A stretch of 64,000 nt of DNA from Antedon mediterranea (Eukaryota > Echinodermata > Crinoidea > Comatulida > Antedonidae), in NCBI RefSeq assembly GCF_964355755.1, contig NC_092675.1, positions 11,113,312 through 11,177,311 on the forward strand. Direction: 5' to 3'. The notes under the pieces were generated by a model that ran no database searches, had not been told where the DNA came from, and was given only the letters and a program-made list of their open reading frames with translations. Of the stretch, positions 1 through 13,600 are shown piece by piece; positions within the stretch are counted from its first letter, which is position 1; each line of letters opens with the position of its first letter. A program made the translations under genes and the position numbers.

Positions 1-84
1 TGCTATTTTATAATTCCATATTTTTATTGTAAAAAATTAATTTTGTTAATTAGAAGTTTAATCATTGATAGAATACTGTGTGTG

Positions 85-180
85 ATGTGATGGACACGGT
101 AATTTCATATCACTACCATATTTGGGCACATCACACTTTTTTGTCAAACTAGTTTGATAGTGTACAGGTAGAAAGAGCTT
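85..180 (-). mobile_element. Truncated MITE (same family as 17554-17729)
   Basis: On the minus strand this carries the AGCTCT-type end, CACTATCAAACTAGTTTGACAAAA, then GTGATGTGCC, in the same order as the complete MITE at 17554-17729. Only one end is recognisable. Confidence 0.6.
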
Positions 181-544
181 AAATTAGTCTATTCTGAGAG
201 AAGCTTTTTCTTACCTTTTTAAAAATTGTTGATTTTCTTTGTAATTTTACAACCATACAGGTATGTTTACTATAGGAAGTTGGAAACTTCTGAAACATTA
301 ATTAATTGGTTTGAAATTTGTTTTACAGTTGTCATGTGTCTTGTAGGATCATGTTTAGCTTCTGGCCTTATTCATAGAGTCTGCATAACAACATGGTACA
401 GTAGCATTTTCTGTTATCATCTCTTATCGTCTTATATAAATTATGAGTCAAAATTAATATTCTTACAATAAAACATTTATGTCATGATAAAGCCTCAACA
501 TTATTAATGGTTACATTTGATCAATGTAACCAGTCTTTTTTAAT

Positions 545-1040
545 ACAGTCGACTCCGCCTAAGTCGAATCTAATGGGACTGGTATAAAAATTTGAGTTAT
601 GCAAACTTCGACTTACAGATTTGTAAAATAAATGCTACAGTAGGTTTAATTCACTGGCTAGATAGACCTACTTCGCGAATACGTATCGCGCGCTACCCAC
701 ACAATGAGCCTTCTTGAATTGAGTTTAGCTTGCTAGACCTAATAAATGCTAAGCCGTAACAATAATAAGAAAATGTATAAGAAATACATTTCGGTTCTTA
801 TTCGAAATCGGCATCCATTGTTTATTGTTATCTGTCAAAATGGGTACCCACAAATGCTAAAACAACTATACAATACTAACGCGAGTTATAGGACCAACCG
901 ATATGGTCTCACATTATCACTCTGTCGTTTGTTTATCGAATTATGTATGTTCTGTCGGCTTTTTAGCGTGTGTTGCCGCATGATTTGTGACTTTGACTTA
1001 TATGATATAAACCACTAAAGAATGTGTGTATTCGGACTGT
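545..1040. mobile_element. Possible TA-flanked DNA transposon remnant
   Basis: The segment starts TA-CAGTCGACTCCGCC and ends CGGACTG-TA. Only five terminal bases (CAGTC/GACTG) match as an inverted repeat. The start resembles pogo/Tigger-type ends. No transposase coding is visible, so this is weak. Confidence 0.25.
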
Positions 1041-1214
1041 AAAAATAACATCTGCCTAGTACTAGGGGTGCATCCATCCATTTAGGCAGAAGACATCCAT
1101 CTCTGGCAAGCAAACAAAATACACCCCTTTTCTATTTTCAACGTTGGAATAAACCTGTACAGCATATGAATTCTTCCCCTACACTGTAGCGTAAAAACTT
1201 TATTGTGATATATT

Positions 1215-1480
1215 CAGTTTCCGTAAGATGTGCACTTGGCTTGTCTACTGTATTTTATCGAGTTCCTCTAAGATGTGCATTTGGCCACACCTAAACCAGT
1301 CATGCCCTTGCCTACTGTTTTTTATATTGAGTTCCTAGATGTGCATTTTAGCCCAGATGCCCAAATAATCCTATGCCCTAGCTTTCTGTATTTTATATTG
1401 TGTTTCTCTAAGACCACACATCTCAACCAGCATGCCCTTGCCTACTATATTCTATTGTATTTATATCTGCATGAATTTTT
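1215..1480. repeat. Degenerate tandem repeat, about 70-110 bp period
   Basis: Blocks of the type CTAAGATGTGCA..CATGCCCTTGCCTACT..TTTATATTG recur about four times with many substitutions. No coding sense was found. Confidence 0.5.
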
Positions 1481-2494
1481 TACATTCAAATATTTAGCTT
1501 CATTTTCTTTTTCAGTTTCATATTTTCATTAGTGGAGTTGTATTACATTAACAAGGTTTCTGCTACAAAGTACACTGCTTCAGTTACTGCACAGACAACT
1601 GGCAAGAAGAGACGGTAACTTCTACTGCAGGTCAAAGTGTATATTCAAGACATAAGAGCAGAAGTATCATTTTCACACTGTATACCAAGCTGGTTACTGA
1701 CATGCACTTCCTTTTATTAAACAATAATTATTTGCATTATATAAATGAAGTTCAGGTATTACATTCTGAACATTTTTTTGTTATTTCATACTTTTTACAA
1801 AATCAAATAACAGACAAAGGATAATAAAATTAACAAACTGGACATTTATATAAATAAGGTCAGAATTCCAATAATTAAAGAGTTTTGTTTTGTTTTTCGT
1901 TTTATTTAGAACCATGTATTATTTATTATAAGGGGAACATTTTAAAACATTAATTATCTTGATTATTCAAAATCAAACTTTTAATAGGCCATTGAACAAG
2001 AATAGTGGTCTTGCTTGAAAAAAACCATTGACAATGGATAGAACAATGCCCTTCTGGTTGATTTTTTGTTTAAACTGTAGCGCCTAAATATTTTTTTTTC
2101 TGATCCCAACTTCACATCGACTGACACATCAACTGGCAAATTTGAGCACTTGTCCAGTGGCATTTTGGTATTCACTCTCCAACATGAGTACTAGTGGACG
2201 TATGACATCTAAACACTGCAACCGTTTGCCAAAATTATGGACTTCAATCAAATCTAAAAGTTCCTTTTAAAACAAGAAATGTTATTTACTGATTGGTCAC
2301 AAGTAATGTAAATCAAAAATTCATTATTAAATTTTGACAATAAAATATCTGCTTACTGTACTGATTTATTTCACATTTGTCAAAATGTCCCTCTCGCAGC
2401 TTGTCATGGATGAAACTATAAGCCAGGACTGTTTAAAGCACCTTGAGTGGTCCTATCATTGATCAATAGCTTCTCTCGTATCAGCGCAACTGCA

Positions 2495-3665
2495 GTTATA
2501 GTATAGCGGTAGTGCTGCTGTGCGCCATTTCAAATGAAACGAGCGGTAAGTATAAAACTGTATTCTTGCTCATGTTTCTCGCGGCTCCCAAGATAAGATA
2601 AGATTGAGCACTTTTTAACCATTTTTCCAAACACTAAATGCAGTGATAACACTAGGCAAGGTTATGTTTCTTACTCATTAATATTCCAAAGCATGTAGGC
2701 AATAGTTAATTGAATGCGGGATGATTCAGCCCAGGTGTGACGGGACGATTCGGCCCACTTTCAGGCCGATATGTCTAAGAGAGGCTTTCATTAAATTACA
2801 TTATGCTAACATTATGTTTTGCATTACTTTTTAATTGTAATTTATTTTCAAGGGGTGTATTTACTTCTTTCTAATTAGGCCTACACCACCAGAAAACATA
2901 CATTGTTGTTCTTAAAGATTCTTACCACCACAAATCAAGACATTCAACTGAACAACAGGATACTACAAGAATATTCAACCAGATTCAACTAAGTCACTGT
3001 TCTCCAGTCGGAAATAATATTAACTGACATAATATTAATTAATAAAATACTAAACGTCTATTATTTTAATATATTTACACAAACAAAACAAGAACAAAGA
3101 TACAGATATATATTACAAATTATCTTGTTAACGAGATTCTTGTTTTTTTTTTATGGCTGCATGTTATTCAAATGATGATCTGTACATTTGTAATCAAAAC
3201 AAAATAGACAATTTATCTTTATCTTCCTTCTAATATAAATGCAATGTACCGCTTGGCACTATACATCCATTTATAGATTTGTGTATACTTACTTGCTTCA
3301 AAAACTGAAAAGAATTAACTCTCAATTAATTGATGATGCTTCCACTGATCATGATCAAGCCATTTTATGTGAACCTAAAACTATCAAATAACATGATCAG
3401 CTTAATCACCCTAATTTAATCTAGGCTACTGTATGTGTGTGGATACGCACATGATTTTGGTGTCATAATTTTTGGTGGTTTGTCTTTAAGACAAACAATG
3501 TATGTTTTCTGGTGGTGTAGGCCTAATTAGAAAGAATTAAATATGATTGCAACTTCATACTCCTTGTTTGTACCTCCTTGTACTTGTAGGCCAGCGTTGT
3601 ACTTACCGCCCGTTTCATTTGAAATGGCGCACGGCAGCTGCGCTGATCACATGTGCTGCTGTCTC
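2495..3665. repeat. Interrupted long inverted repeat
   Basis: The segment around 2514-2551 (GTGCGCCATTTCAAATGAAAC then GCGGTAAGTA) recurs inverted at about 3598-3640. A second matching block around 2866-2910 (TTTCTAATTAGGCCTACACC) recurs inverted at about 3490-3535. The spacing differs between arms, so one arm has gained or lost sequence. It is probably an old foldback element; no gene was seen. Confidence 0.6.
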
Positions 3666-3961
3666 GTCTCGATATTGCTTATTACCTGAGTGACCTAATT
3701 GTGACGTAGGAAAATGGCCGAGAATTACCAAACTCAGGTTTCGGCAGTTGCAAAGAGATTGGTCTAAAAAACACATTTTTTGTACAAATTTGCAATTCTA
3801 ATATAGACTAATGAAGAAATTAATGGGGAATTAAACAGCGCTAGTATTGGACTTGTATTGGAGGAGATAGAGGAACTAAGCTATAACAATTATTATACAG
3901 CGATACAGTGATATTCTCAGATGTATTTTATTCACAAATCATATTTGATGATTATAATTAC

Positions 3962-4321
3962 TATTACATAAAATTTCTTTCTGAACAACCAAAAATAGTA
4001 TAAGCGAACTTACAGTACGTTTCGAAACCTATCAGGTTTCATTCTCAACTGGCGTTTCATCGTCTAGCGTTGTTAATCCCATGACGACGATGAGTTGGTA
4101 TAGCGCCACCAATAGGTCCAAAAGGACGTGCCCCCTTCTCCAATAGTTGATCATAAATGTGTGACAATTCGTGGGCTCCTTCATCTCTGTTCATGATTTT
4201 TCCATGTTTTCTGATGTTGATCGACTCTTTTATTTGAGAATGAAACCTGATAGGTTTCGAAACGTACCGTAAGTTCGCTTATACTATTTTTGGTTGTTCA
4301 GAAAGAAATTTTATGTAATAC
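3962..4321 (-). mobile_element. Penelope-like retroelement, 5'-truncated, with inverted terminal copies
   Basis: Arms of about 88 bp (3962-4050 and 4232-4321) are inverted copies of each other, sharing TTCTGAACAACCAAAAATAG and CGTTTCGAAACCTATCAGG. Between them, minus strand 4227-4057 reads open to a stop and contains SINIRKHG, MNRDEGAHELSHIYDQLL and HRRHGINNARR. That is the pattern at the C-terminal end of Penelope GIY-YIG proteins. A short 3' coding fragment with a downstream pseudo-LTR and an inverted copy upstream is typical of truncated Penelope insertions. Confidence 0.75.
4057..4227 (-). pseudogene. C-terminal fragment of Penelope GIY-YIG endonuclease protein
   Basis: About 56 codons are open to TGA at 4057-4059. 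The MNRDEG..LSH.YD.LL pattern marks the end of the endonuclease region of Penelope-like polyproteins. The reverse transcriptase and the GIY-YIG core are missing through 5' truncation, so this is not a functional gene. Confidence 0.7.
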
Positions 4322-4690
4322 CTATTCCACAACCAGATGAAATTCTTCCAAGATTATAATTACATTATAAAATATCTTATCATATATTATCATTTAAATC
4401 ATATTCATAATTAATAACCGAATGACACGTCCATGAATATTAATAAACTTAAAGACCCATTCCCTAAAATTTTTGACGTTTTGTAAAAATAATGCATATA
4501 TATTGCTTTAAAAACATTAAACCAGGTCATTCCTTGTCTTATATATTATCATAAAACGTACATCTAATAATAAGAGAGAAACAATGCACTACCTAGTAGC
4601 TCACGGTGGATGTTCTATTGTGGCAAACAACAGTAACCTACGAACATTGTACGCTAGCTATAGGCCTAGTCTGACGTCTAGTTGCTGCAT

Positions 4691-5212
4691 TAAATAGAGA
4701 GGTTTCACAATCTTACGAATACGATAACGGATACGTCACGCACACGTATTCGTTTTCGTAAGCCATAAAAAAATCTGTTTCGCATGGCAACGAAATATCG
4801 AGGCGCGTCTAAAATATGACTGCGGTAAATTTGAGCGAAGCGCAAGTACGTGTTGCTTGGTGCTTGGCCAGCTGCCTAGGCCTAGCGTAACATCAAAGCG
4901 AGTGAGGACTTTAAAAACTGCTATTTATCTAAATTGACCTGGCATTTTAGTAAATTACTTTAGTAAATTATTTTCAATAAATCTATAATTATATTATAAT
5001 CATAAATCATTCCTAATTCAAATGCAAAATGTGCAAAACAGATCAAAAACTATACTCGTTTTGTAGTTACGAATATGACTGGTGATATTCGTCAACACGA
5101 ATACGCCTTACAAATATGAAATGGGGATCAGCTCAAAAGTTTCACAAATGTGTGAATGTATCCGTTTTCGTTATCGTATTCGTATGGTTGCGAAACCTCC
5201 CTATTGTCTTTC
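4691..5212. mobile_element. MITE with about 40-bp terminal inverted repeats
   Basis: The left end (AATAGAGAGGTTTC, then TACGAATACGATAACGGATACG) is matched inverted at 5160-5212 (..CGTTATCGTATTCGTATGG..GAAACCTCCCTATT). The interior is AT-rich and noncoding. Short open stretches overlapping its right half have no domain. Confidence 0.75.
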
Positions 5213-5448
5213 TGTTTTTGCCAGAATCCGTAATACAGATTGGGGGAAACCCGGTATTTTCGCTGAAAGGTTACGATTCTTTCATTTATTTGGCCTTCAC
5301 AATCGATCGAAAGTAGGTGAATCATAGAAGAATAACTAAAATATCAATCCGCGCGCAAAGCATGTTGGGATTTATAGCGGGCCGCTAAAATGAGTAGAAT
5401 TGACTTTCACATTCATACTTTTAACCGTTCAAAGACGAAAATGTAGTA

Positions 5449-5454
5449 TTTATT
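5449..5454 (-). promoter_or_regulatory. Likely polyadenylation signal AATAAA of HSD17B4
   Basis: AATAAA on the minus strand lies about 115 nt after the HSD17B4 stop codon and is the first canonical hexamer I see there. A MITE begins about 240 nt further downstream, so the 3' UTR is probably short. Other polyadenylation sites cannot be excluded. Confidence 0.5.
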
Positions 5455-5569
5455 TTTACATTAAATGTAGTTTGTTACCTTAAATTAAATTTAAAAAACA
5501 TAGGGAATGGGACTTTAAGATTAATATAAGTTTATATTAGAATATTCCATCATTTCGTTTTTGTGTTCT

Positions 5570-7659
5570 TCATAGTTTTGCATACTGTTCAAAAAGTTTG
5601 CCAGCCTTCTGGAGCAACATAATATTTCCTTTTACCTTCAACTTCCCAGCCATAAATGCCTGAAAAAAATGTAAACAAAGTCACAACAGTAAGCAATGCA
5701 AGATATTGAATCAAAAAACCTTTGTCCCAATGGTTGGCCAAAGCTGAAGCATTTTGGGAATAAGGTACTTTTTGGAAATTGCACTGTTATTTTAAAAATG
5801 CCTAGGAGGCGCCCGAGTCTGGGATGACCCAGAAAAAACTGGTGCTAGCCAGGACTTAAACTAGAACTATAAAAATAAACTGGCTAGCGAAGAGGGCGTA
5901 TCTCCATACTTCGGTTTGGGTTTAGCTTTTTAGCAATTTTATGTTCAAAATGTCTTTATCAATGTAAAACTATAAAATGTTATCAAAGTATTTAAACAAA
6001 GCACAATCTTATAATGCAATATACCATTTTATCATTGTTTATACCGAATCTCAATTTTTAATACTGAATATCAATCTTTATATCGTTTTAGCTCTGTAAT
6101 ATAAATTTTCTCTGTATACATATTTGTTTTATCAAGATTTCAACACAATATCAAAATATTTTATATAATCTTTTAACTTCAGTCTGTGTAATATCACTTA
6201 AATATTCATTGATAGATAGATAGACATAACCTTTATCATATCATATCATAAGAGAAAAAAAAGTTATTTTAAAAATGTTACTGGTCCTATATTTTTATTC
6301 AGTTTTGGTCCACTAGCCAATAAGTGTTATCCCTTCATGCCTAGCAATCAGCGAATAACCATCCCACTAAGCACGGTTTACCCTCCACTAAGCAGTTTTA
6401 TGGTAGTGAAATGTTCATTTTTGTAAACACAACATAGACACACTATCTTTACTTGTTTGCACAAATATATCAAGTACTGATGGTATCTTCCGACCTTGTT
6501 GTTTATTCTGTATAGAAAGTAATTATTATATTTTTGTAAGATCTTAATTCTCAATTGTGTCCAGCAATCCAGTTGAGCTCTTGCTGGTAAACAAAATCTA
6601 CAAGTGGTTGTGTGGTTACTTGGACAAATAGCCACTTACCTGTTGCGGGTTAAGTGATCCAGTCACAAGTTGAAAAAAGTCTTCATCTGCCATGGTTACT
6701 GTACAGTCAGCTTTACCAGATTTTGGTTCACCTTTGTATACCTGTCCAGATGGTGCTTTAGCAACCACAGCTAAAGAGTAAACATCTTTTTTATAGTTTT
6801 ATACAAATTATAATGTATATTATTACATTTTGTACAATAATTGAAAGTACATAAAGCAAAAAAGTTCTCGTCACTGACTGCATTTTTTCCCTCAACTTAC
6901 TATGTATGCAATGTCACCTTGACGTGATTTGTTTTTCTCTTTTTTTTGTAATTATGATTGTTTAAATGCTTTTGAGGTTTTGGTTTATTTTATTATTTAA
7001 TTCCATCAGAACTAGTTTTTATTTCAATTACATAAATACCCTCATATGTACTTGTGGGCTGAGGTCTTGGAAACATTTTCGCACAAAGAAAAATGTAAAA
7101 ATATGGATAGCTAGGTTCCTGGAAATTGCAATTACAGCTTAAATGTAGTAGTTTATATTGGGGACATATTTTCCATGATCAATCTCTTTCTGAAATCATA
7201 TGTACAGTGACAAATTGTGACACGAAAATGGTTAATTAAATGCTGTAAGCTGAAGGTAAATACTCAGGTTCTCATAAAGATGTTTCTAAAATAATATTGA
7301 CATTTCTTTATTATTAAAGGTTGGGCAGAACAGCGAGACACAACATCAAAATGCAGGACAATCCCACCGAAATCAGGACAGTTGGAATTTGTGCAGACAT
7401 AATCTGGTCTTTCTATGTTTTGGGATTACTAGACCTACAGACTGACTATTATCATTAGTTTACTGTGTTGTTTGCATGAAAATATTTGTGCGTTTTAATG
7501 ATAATAATAATGCTTACTCCATTGTCCAGCTACTTTATTTCCAGCTGTTATATTGTATAGGAAGACACCGTTGACCTTTCCAACAAGATCAGGTGACTGA
7601 GCCATTTGCTTACCCATTTCATTGAAGATCATTTCAGACTTTAAAATATAACTCTCAGA
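5570..7659 (-). CDS. HSD17B4: HSD17B4 C-terminal SCP2 sterol-carrier domain with PTS1
   Basis: Three exons (7518-7659, 6640-6770, 5570-5659) encode about 120 residues of SCP2 fold. They include [13 protein letters not shown], then the acidic strand [17 protein letters not shown], then [19 protein letters not shown], the usual SCP2 ending. The last three codons before TGA (5570-5572) read AKL, a canonical peroxisomal targeting signal type 1 and the same tripeptide as in vertebrate HSD17B4. In the family this domain binds acyl chains and helps feed the two catalytic units. Confidence 0.95.
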
Positions 7660-10600
7660 CTAAAAAAAAAAGTATGTATTCATCATTGATGAAGCTAGGT
7701 TAAAATGAGTTTGTATGTGTGCATGGTGGCCACAATGACAATGTATCATATCCAGTCTACTGTTTATACCTAGAATAAAGGTCCTGTTTAATAAGCTAAT
7801 TTCATATTATTTAAATTATAATTACCTATCTTTATTGTAATTCATTGTCTATGAATACTTATTCTATGAACCAAACAATCCAAAATGGCAAAATTCTAAT
7901 TAATGGCAGAAATATTTCATGCAAATTATACTGGAGCTTGTGGGTATCAAAATGACAACATTTGTACTGGGAAGGTTTTAAAATAATGTAATTACTTCCA
8001 GGCAGGTTTTCAGGGTTCAGGAGTATCAAAATGACTGGAATTGTACTGTTTTAAACAACAGTACAGCTTAAAATTAGCCAGGCAGGCCTACTCGGGAGTA
8101 ACTGTAGGGGTATAATTCATCCATTCAAGGTGGGTTATTATTTTAGCTTTTGATAGCTGGTAACAATAGTGTATATTTAACACCTTTCAATCAGAGGCAT
8201 AGCAAAACAAATTCTTTTGTAGTATCACAAACCAAAAACAATACCTTCTTGTGGGAGCGCATGGGATTGCGATAATAAACAATACCTTTTGTGGGAGCGC
8301 GTGGGATCGAAATTAAAAGATAATAATTCGTGGGTTTGCGATTATAAAACAATGCCCCATGCTTAGGCTTACAGTAAGGATTACGCATTGGATTGAACCA
8401 GTAAGACCGACCCTAAACTGACGAAAATGAAGGTCTGCTATTTTTTTTGCCAAACGGCAATTGTAAAACCAAATGGTGAAAAAATATTGTCTTATTCGCC
8501 AAATTGGCAAACATATTTCACCTCCACCGGACGTGTAAAAAAGCGTGCAACCAACAATGAATCAATCATGTGATAATCGGAATACGCGATTATCAATTTT
8601 GGGGGATCCAAGTTTTAATTAAATAAACGCTTTGATTACACAGTGGTTGAGACAGGTTTTTAATAGTTATCACATTTTTAAACACCTTCATAATTAATGG
8701 ACTCTACCAATGTTGATCTGCAAAGAACAACAGATCGTACATCACACAAGGTTGTTGAGGAGGTGTTTTTTGGTTTTACTGTACAGTACTACAATCTGAT
8801 TACAAACTTGTTAAATGATTTAAAAGGCATGGATTCGCCAAGCAAGTAGGCCTATGTACGTTTAATAAAAATTTACCTAAGATTGTCTTAAGCTCTTGTT
8901 CAAACTTGTTATTTATATAGCGATAATCCACTCGTTCCAGCATGCATGCTAGGCCTCTAGCCGGACCTCTAGCCTAGGTCTACTCCTCGATCAATCGATG
9001 TCTCTGGTGGGGGCAATTTCCCAGCGATAAGAAATCGGCGAAATATGGCTCATATAACGGCCTACATTTTAATGTACTTTTATGCCAGTGTAATTACGTA
9101 TGGATAAAAGAATATAAAACTCAATATTTTTCATCTAGAATGTTAAATTTCGTAATGTAGCATTAACACGGAAATAGTTTATTTCGATCTTGATTGTTTT
9201 TGTTGGCTTCAAATATGGTAGTTAGAGCTAGGGCTAGCCTAGGCTTTTTTTGCCTCAAAAAGCTAGGCATACTTTTATTTAATAAACCTTTTTTAAACTT
9301 TTGTTGAAAAAATATTTATATCTAGAGTGAGCCAGGGTGCTATGAAAAGTGTTTGAAAGTCTTTTTGTATCATTTGTGTAAATTGTTTATTTTGCCGGCA
9401 ACACATTTTGGTCTGGAAAAAAAAAAATTTTTCCTACCGACCTACCCATTTTTGGGATTTACTCAAAACGTGGCCAACACAATAATTTTTTTTGTTGGGC
9501 GTAATTAATAGCTGTACTGTACATTTGGAAACTGGCCTTGTGGGTTGGGAGTAATGGGATATCAACATAATCAGAATTTGTACTGGGAAGGTTTTTAAAC
9601 TATATTTTTAAAAAATCACCCAATTGCGGGGTATGTTGGAAAGGGGAGGGGGTTCGGGTTTGCTTATTATGGAGATACTGGCATCCGGGGTAATAAGGTA
9701 TCAAAATTATATGGAAAGTATGAACCCACCATTGAGTAAAGATTTTAGAAGTTACAGATGATTTACCGAATTTCTGGAATATAGGTAACCGACCTCTGCT
9801 GGTGATGTAGTTACACTGGCCACATCTGTTAGTTCTATGTATCCATCTGATAAGACTACATCTCCTGTTTCTACAACCTTAAATGAAATATTCATTCAAA
9901 CAACAATTAGTCACAATAATAACTTGCTTTCCTACAATTAGAAGAAAAGGGGTGCGAGTCATTATATACATACGGTACATGAAAGAAAGGGAATCACTAT
10001 TTGTGGCAACCATCACTGTGTATTCTATAATTTCTGCATCTATCTTTCGAGGCTGGCATCATATGCCCAAAACTGTGGGTTCAAGTTAACCTGTTTAATA
10101 AGAGATTCTCAAACTATACAAAATTGACATTTTTATTTCATTACATAAGAAAAGCTGAACTCTTTTAATTTGGCTTGAATTAGAAGGAAACAAATTTTAT
10201 TTATCTTGGTTGTAGTACAATGTTATTCTACCTTACACTGGATGAGAATACGATTTTCTTGTTTCCACATGTTAGTCTGAATAGTTTGTCCTGGAAGCAC
10301 TGGCTTCGAAAATCGAACCTATAAAGTAACATTTATATTAATGTAACAAATTAGAGTATGTGCTCACAATTTAATATGTAAGAAGAGGTTGAATTTTAGG
10401 TGGAGTCATAGAGATAATAAATAACCACTTACAAGCCGTTATTGCTAATTTGAACAATGATTAAAGAATATATAAAAAAATAAATTGTAGTTCATAAAGG
10501 TAATCTGTATTTAATGTACTGTATGTGCATGTTGCGCTTGTGCAGATAACTTAATTCATTTATGACACTGTTTACATTCTTTATCAAACAAAGGTTTATA

Positions 10601-13600
10601 ATACGTTTCTTTATTTATGGTTAAAAACAGTAAAATTTCTTCACATTTAAAATAAAAATACATTAAAAAAGAGACTTGCATTACCAATTATTGTTTAACA
10701 TTATTTTGTTAACCCAGAATTCCATACTGGGGTTGTATATGCTACTACTGGTCAGACATATGAGGTAAATATATCCACAAGGTCCACTAATAATTAGCAT
10801 CAACTACTTGTGACCACAAAGATTAGCATATACTGTTATTGTGCAACTTAAATACAAGTCAATTTGATGTTTTACCTTAATAGCTTTAAACTTGGAAACA
10901 TCATTTCCAGCATACTGCTTTAAAACATGACGAGTAGCATAACCAAAGGAACAGAGACCGTGAAGGATTGGTTGAGAAAAACCTAAAAAAAAACCAAAAT
11001 AAAGACTTGTCTGTCAATATTAGACTTCTTATTTGGTACTGAAACTCCAGTTATTCATGTCTATAAAGGTATAATTTTATGGCAGCGCTTGCATTATTTG
11101 TTATGAATGAACCTTGTATTTTGTTTTTTAAACATTAGATTTATATAAACAATGTGTTACAATAAGATTAAACATAAAAACTAATGATTCAAGATTGAAG
11201 AAAATTTTTTTTAAAATATGAATAAACAAATGTACATCAATTTGTGATATTCCGTTAAGTTAAACCAGACACCCTGACGGGGACAGACATTCCTATGCAA
11301 TTGATTGATACATTTTTTGTGGTATTCATCAAGTTTTTAAAACTGTTAAAACTACCAATTAATAACATAATTTATTGATATTGCCAATGTTGATTTAATA
11401 TTTTAAAATAAATTACTAAAATTTTATATAAAATTATTATTTCGGAAACTTTGTTATTTGGCCATTCGCCAAGTGGTCAACAGAGGGCATAATTTGTTTA
11501 CATCGTTCGCATGGCTAAAACATTTACGTTAATGTTTTAGTCAAATTGTCGAAGGTTTTGCTTTATTGCATCATTATCCCTAGCAGTACTACCTCAAAAT
11601 CTCTCTGAAAAGAAAGTTTGGAAGTTTTTCTTAAAAAATACAATACAAAGTGGATAAATATAAGTGGGCTGAATCGTCCCGGCCCGAATCATCCAGATAC
11701 CTCTTGTTCTTCTGCTAGCTCGCTGACACGGTCCCTTGCTTGTTATTCACTATTGCGCTGTTGGCATTCTATTGTCTTGTAGAAAGGTGTAATATGATCA
11801 CAGTTAATCAACAATTGTGATTTGCCCACAATAGTCATCCTGCAACGCAGCGTAGCCTATATTGGAGTATATGGAAGTGAAAAGGGACTAGGCCTACTGT
11901 AGCGTGATAAACAAGAACAAGCGATATTTACGTTAATGTAAACTAATTTATGCTGTAGTATACATCTATGCTTTTGATTTATAGTCATGTGATTAGACAT
12001 ACGATTGGAATACTAAATAACTGCTACAAAATCGCGATAGTATTGCATCGTCGCCACAGCGAAGCAAGAACAAAATGTCAGAAAACTTTGATAGTTTGAC
12101 CACATACATATTTCAAAGCTGAACTGAACTCAACTATATCAATACCTATTTAAATTGATATATTTAATTTCATCTACAAATTGATGTAAATAAATATTGA
12201 GCTATAATAAGCAACAAATATTGCGATTTTGTTGGGGCTTCCCCTAGACGTACGTTAATTTGTTTATTGGAGGGAAAAAGTATGATCATTTTTAGTCGCG
12301 TGGAAGCGACTCTATAGTTCACTATGTCGGTCGGTCGGTCTGTCTGTCGGTCCGGTATCACAATGCGTTTTATCGCTTTCTGACCTTATCTTGATATCAG
12401 TTTAATCTAGTTAAGTCAATTTTTCACAGTATATTCCTTATGGCCAGGAATCGATGTGGTTATGTTTTTACGGTGCGCAATACAAAATTACGCGGTCTAC
12501 GCACGATTTAACGAAATCACGTTTGTAATCATATCTTCACAACCATGAATCACAATTAAATAAAATTTGGTACTCATAAATTTCAGGGCATAAATCATCA
12601 TATGGCAGTACAATTACGTGCGTAGCGCATGTAACGCATGCGTACGCGCGCTTAAAATTTTCAAAATTTATTTTCGATGAAATAAGAGTACGTTTCAGAC
12701 AATTTTAAGCGTTTACAAAATTGCCATGAGTGCGCAGATTTTTGCGCGCGCACTGCACGTTAAATGTTATTGCGCACTCTTTTTGCCCGATTTCTGTTTT
12801 CTTGACTTACTTTTCAACTCGAAATTACATTATACGAGCACGTCAAAAGTGACAGGCTACGCACTTGTAAATTAAAAAAATATAACTGTTTTTAAACATT
12901 TCAACATTTGTAAACATGTTCAGTAATTTCGGTCAGTTGGTAGGTTGGTCGGTCGGTCGGTAAACACTAAGCACGCGACTGCAGCCATCTATATGGCCTT
13001 GTTTTTAAGAGTTTAAATTTTTTTAATAATTATTGGAAGGATAAGAGTTGCACTAGACAATATTGCAATAGTTAAGATAAGGCAGGATAAGTGAGCAGTA
13101 ATGAATACGAAGAATGTTAGGGGGTAAAAAAGAATAAAGTCTAGTGATGATGCTAAGACTTTTTGACATTTTATTCTCAACAAAATTAATATGACTTTTC
13201 CATGAAAGTCGAATGTCTAGATGAGCTCCTAGAAATGTAGCAGATTGGACTGAGGGAATGTCATGATTGTTAATAGAAATGTTATAGTTTGCAGTATCAA
13301 TGTTTTTGATTTTCTGAGGCGTCCCAAACAGGATGAAGTTACATTTTTTGTGGTTAAGAGAAAGTTTTGTTAGCTGAAAAGTATTGAGACATGAGGGTCA
13401 GATTGGTATTAAGAGTATTAAATAGGGTTTGAATATCAGGGTTAGAGTAATAAACAGTGGTGTCGTTAGCATATAGAAAGAAGAATTGAAGAAGAAAGAT
13501 AGATGTCATTAATATATAGAATAAATAGGAGGGGACCATGTAGAGAGCCTTAAGGAACACCACAAGTAACAGGATTGAAATTGGAGACAGAATTAGAATA

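Noticed and set aside
12170-12361. Open frame with DRQTDRPTD
   Set aside because: Read-through of the GTCG tetranucleotide block of a noncoding element.
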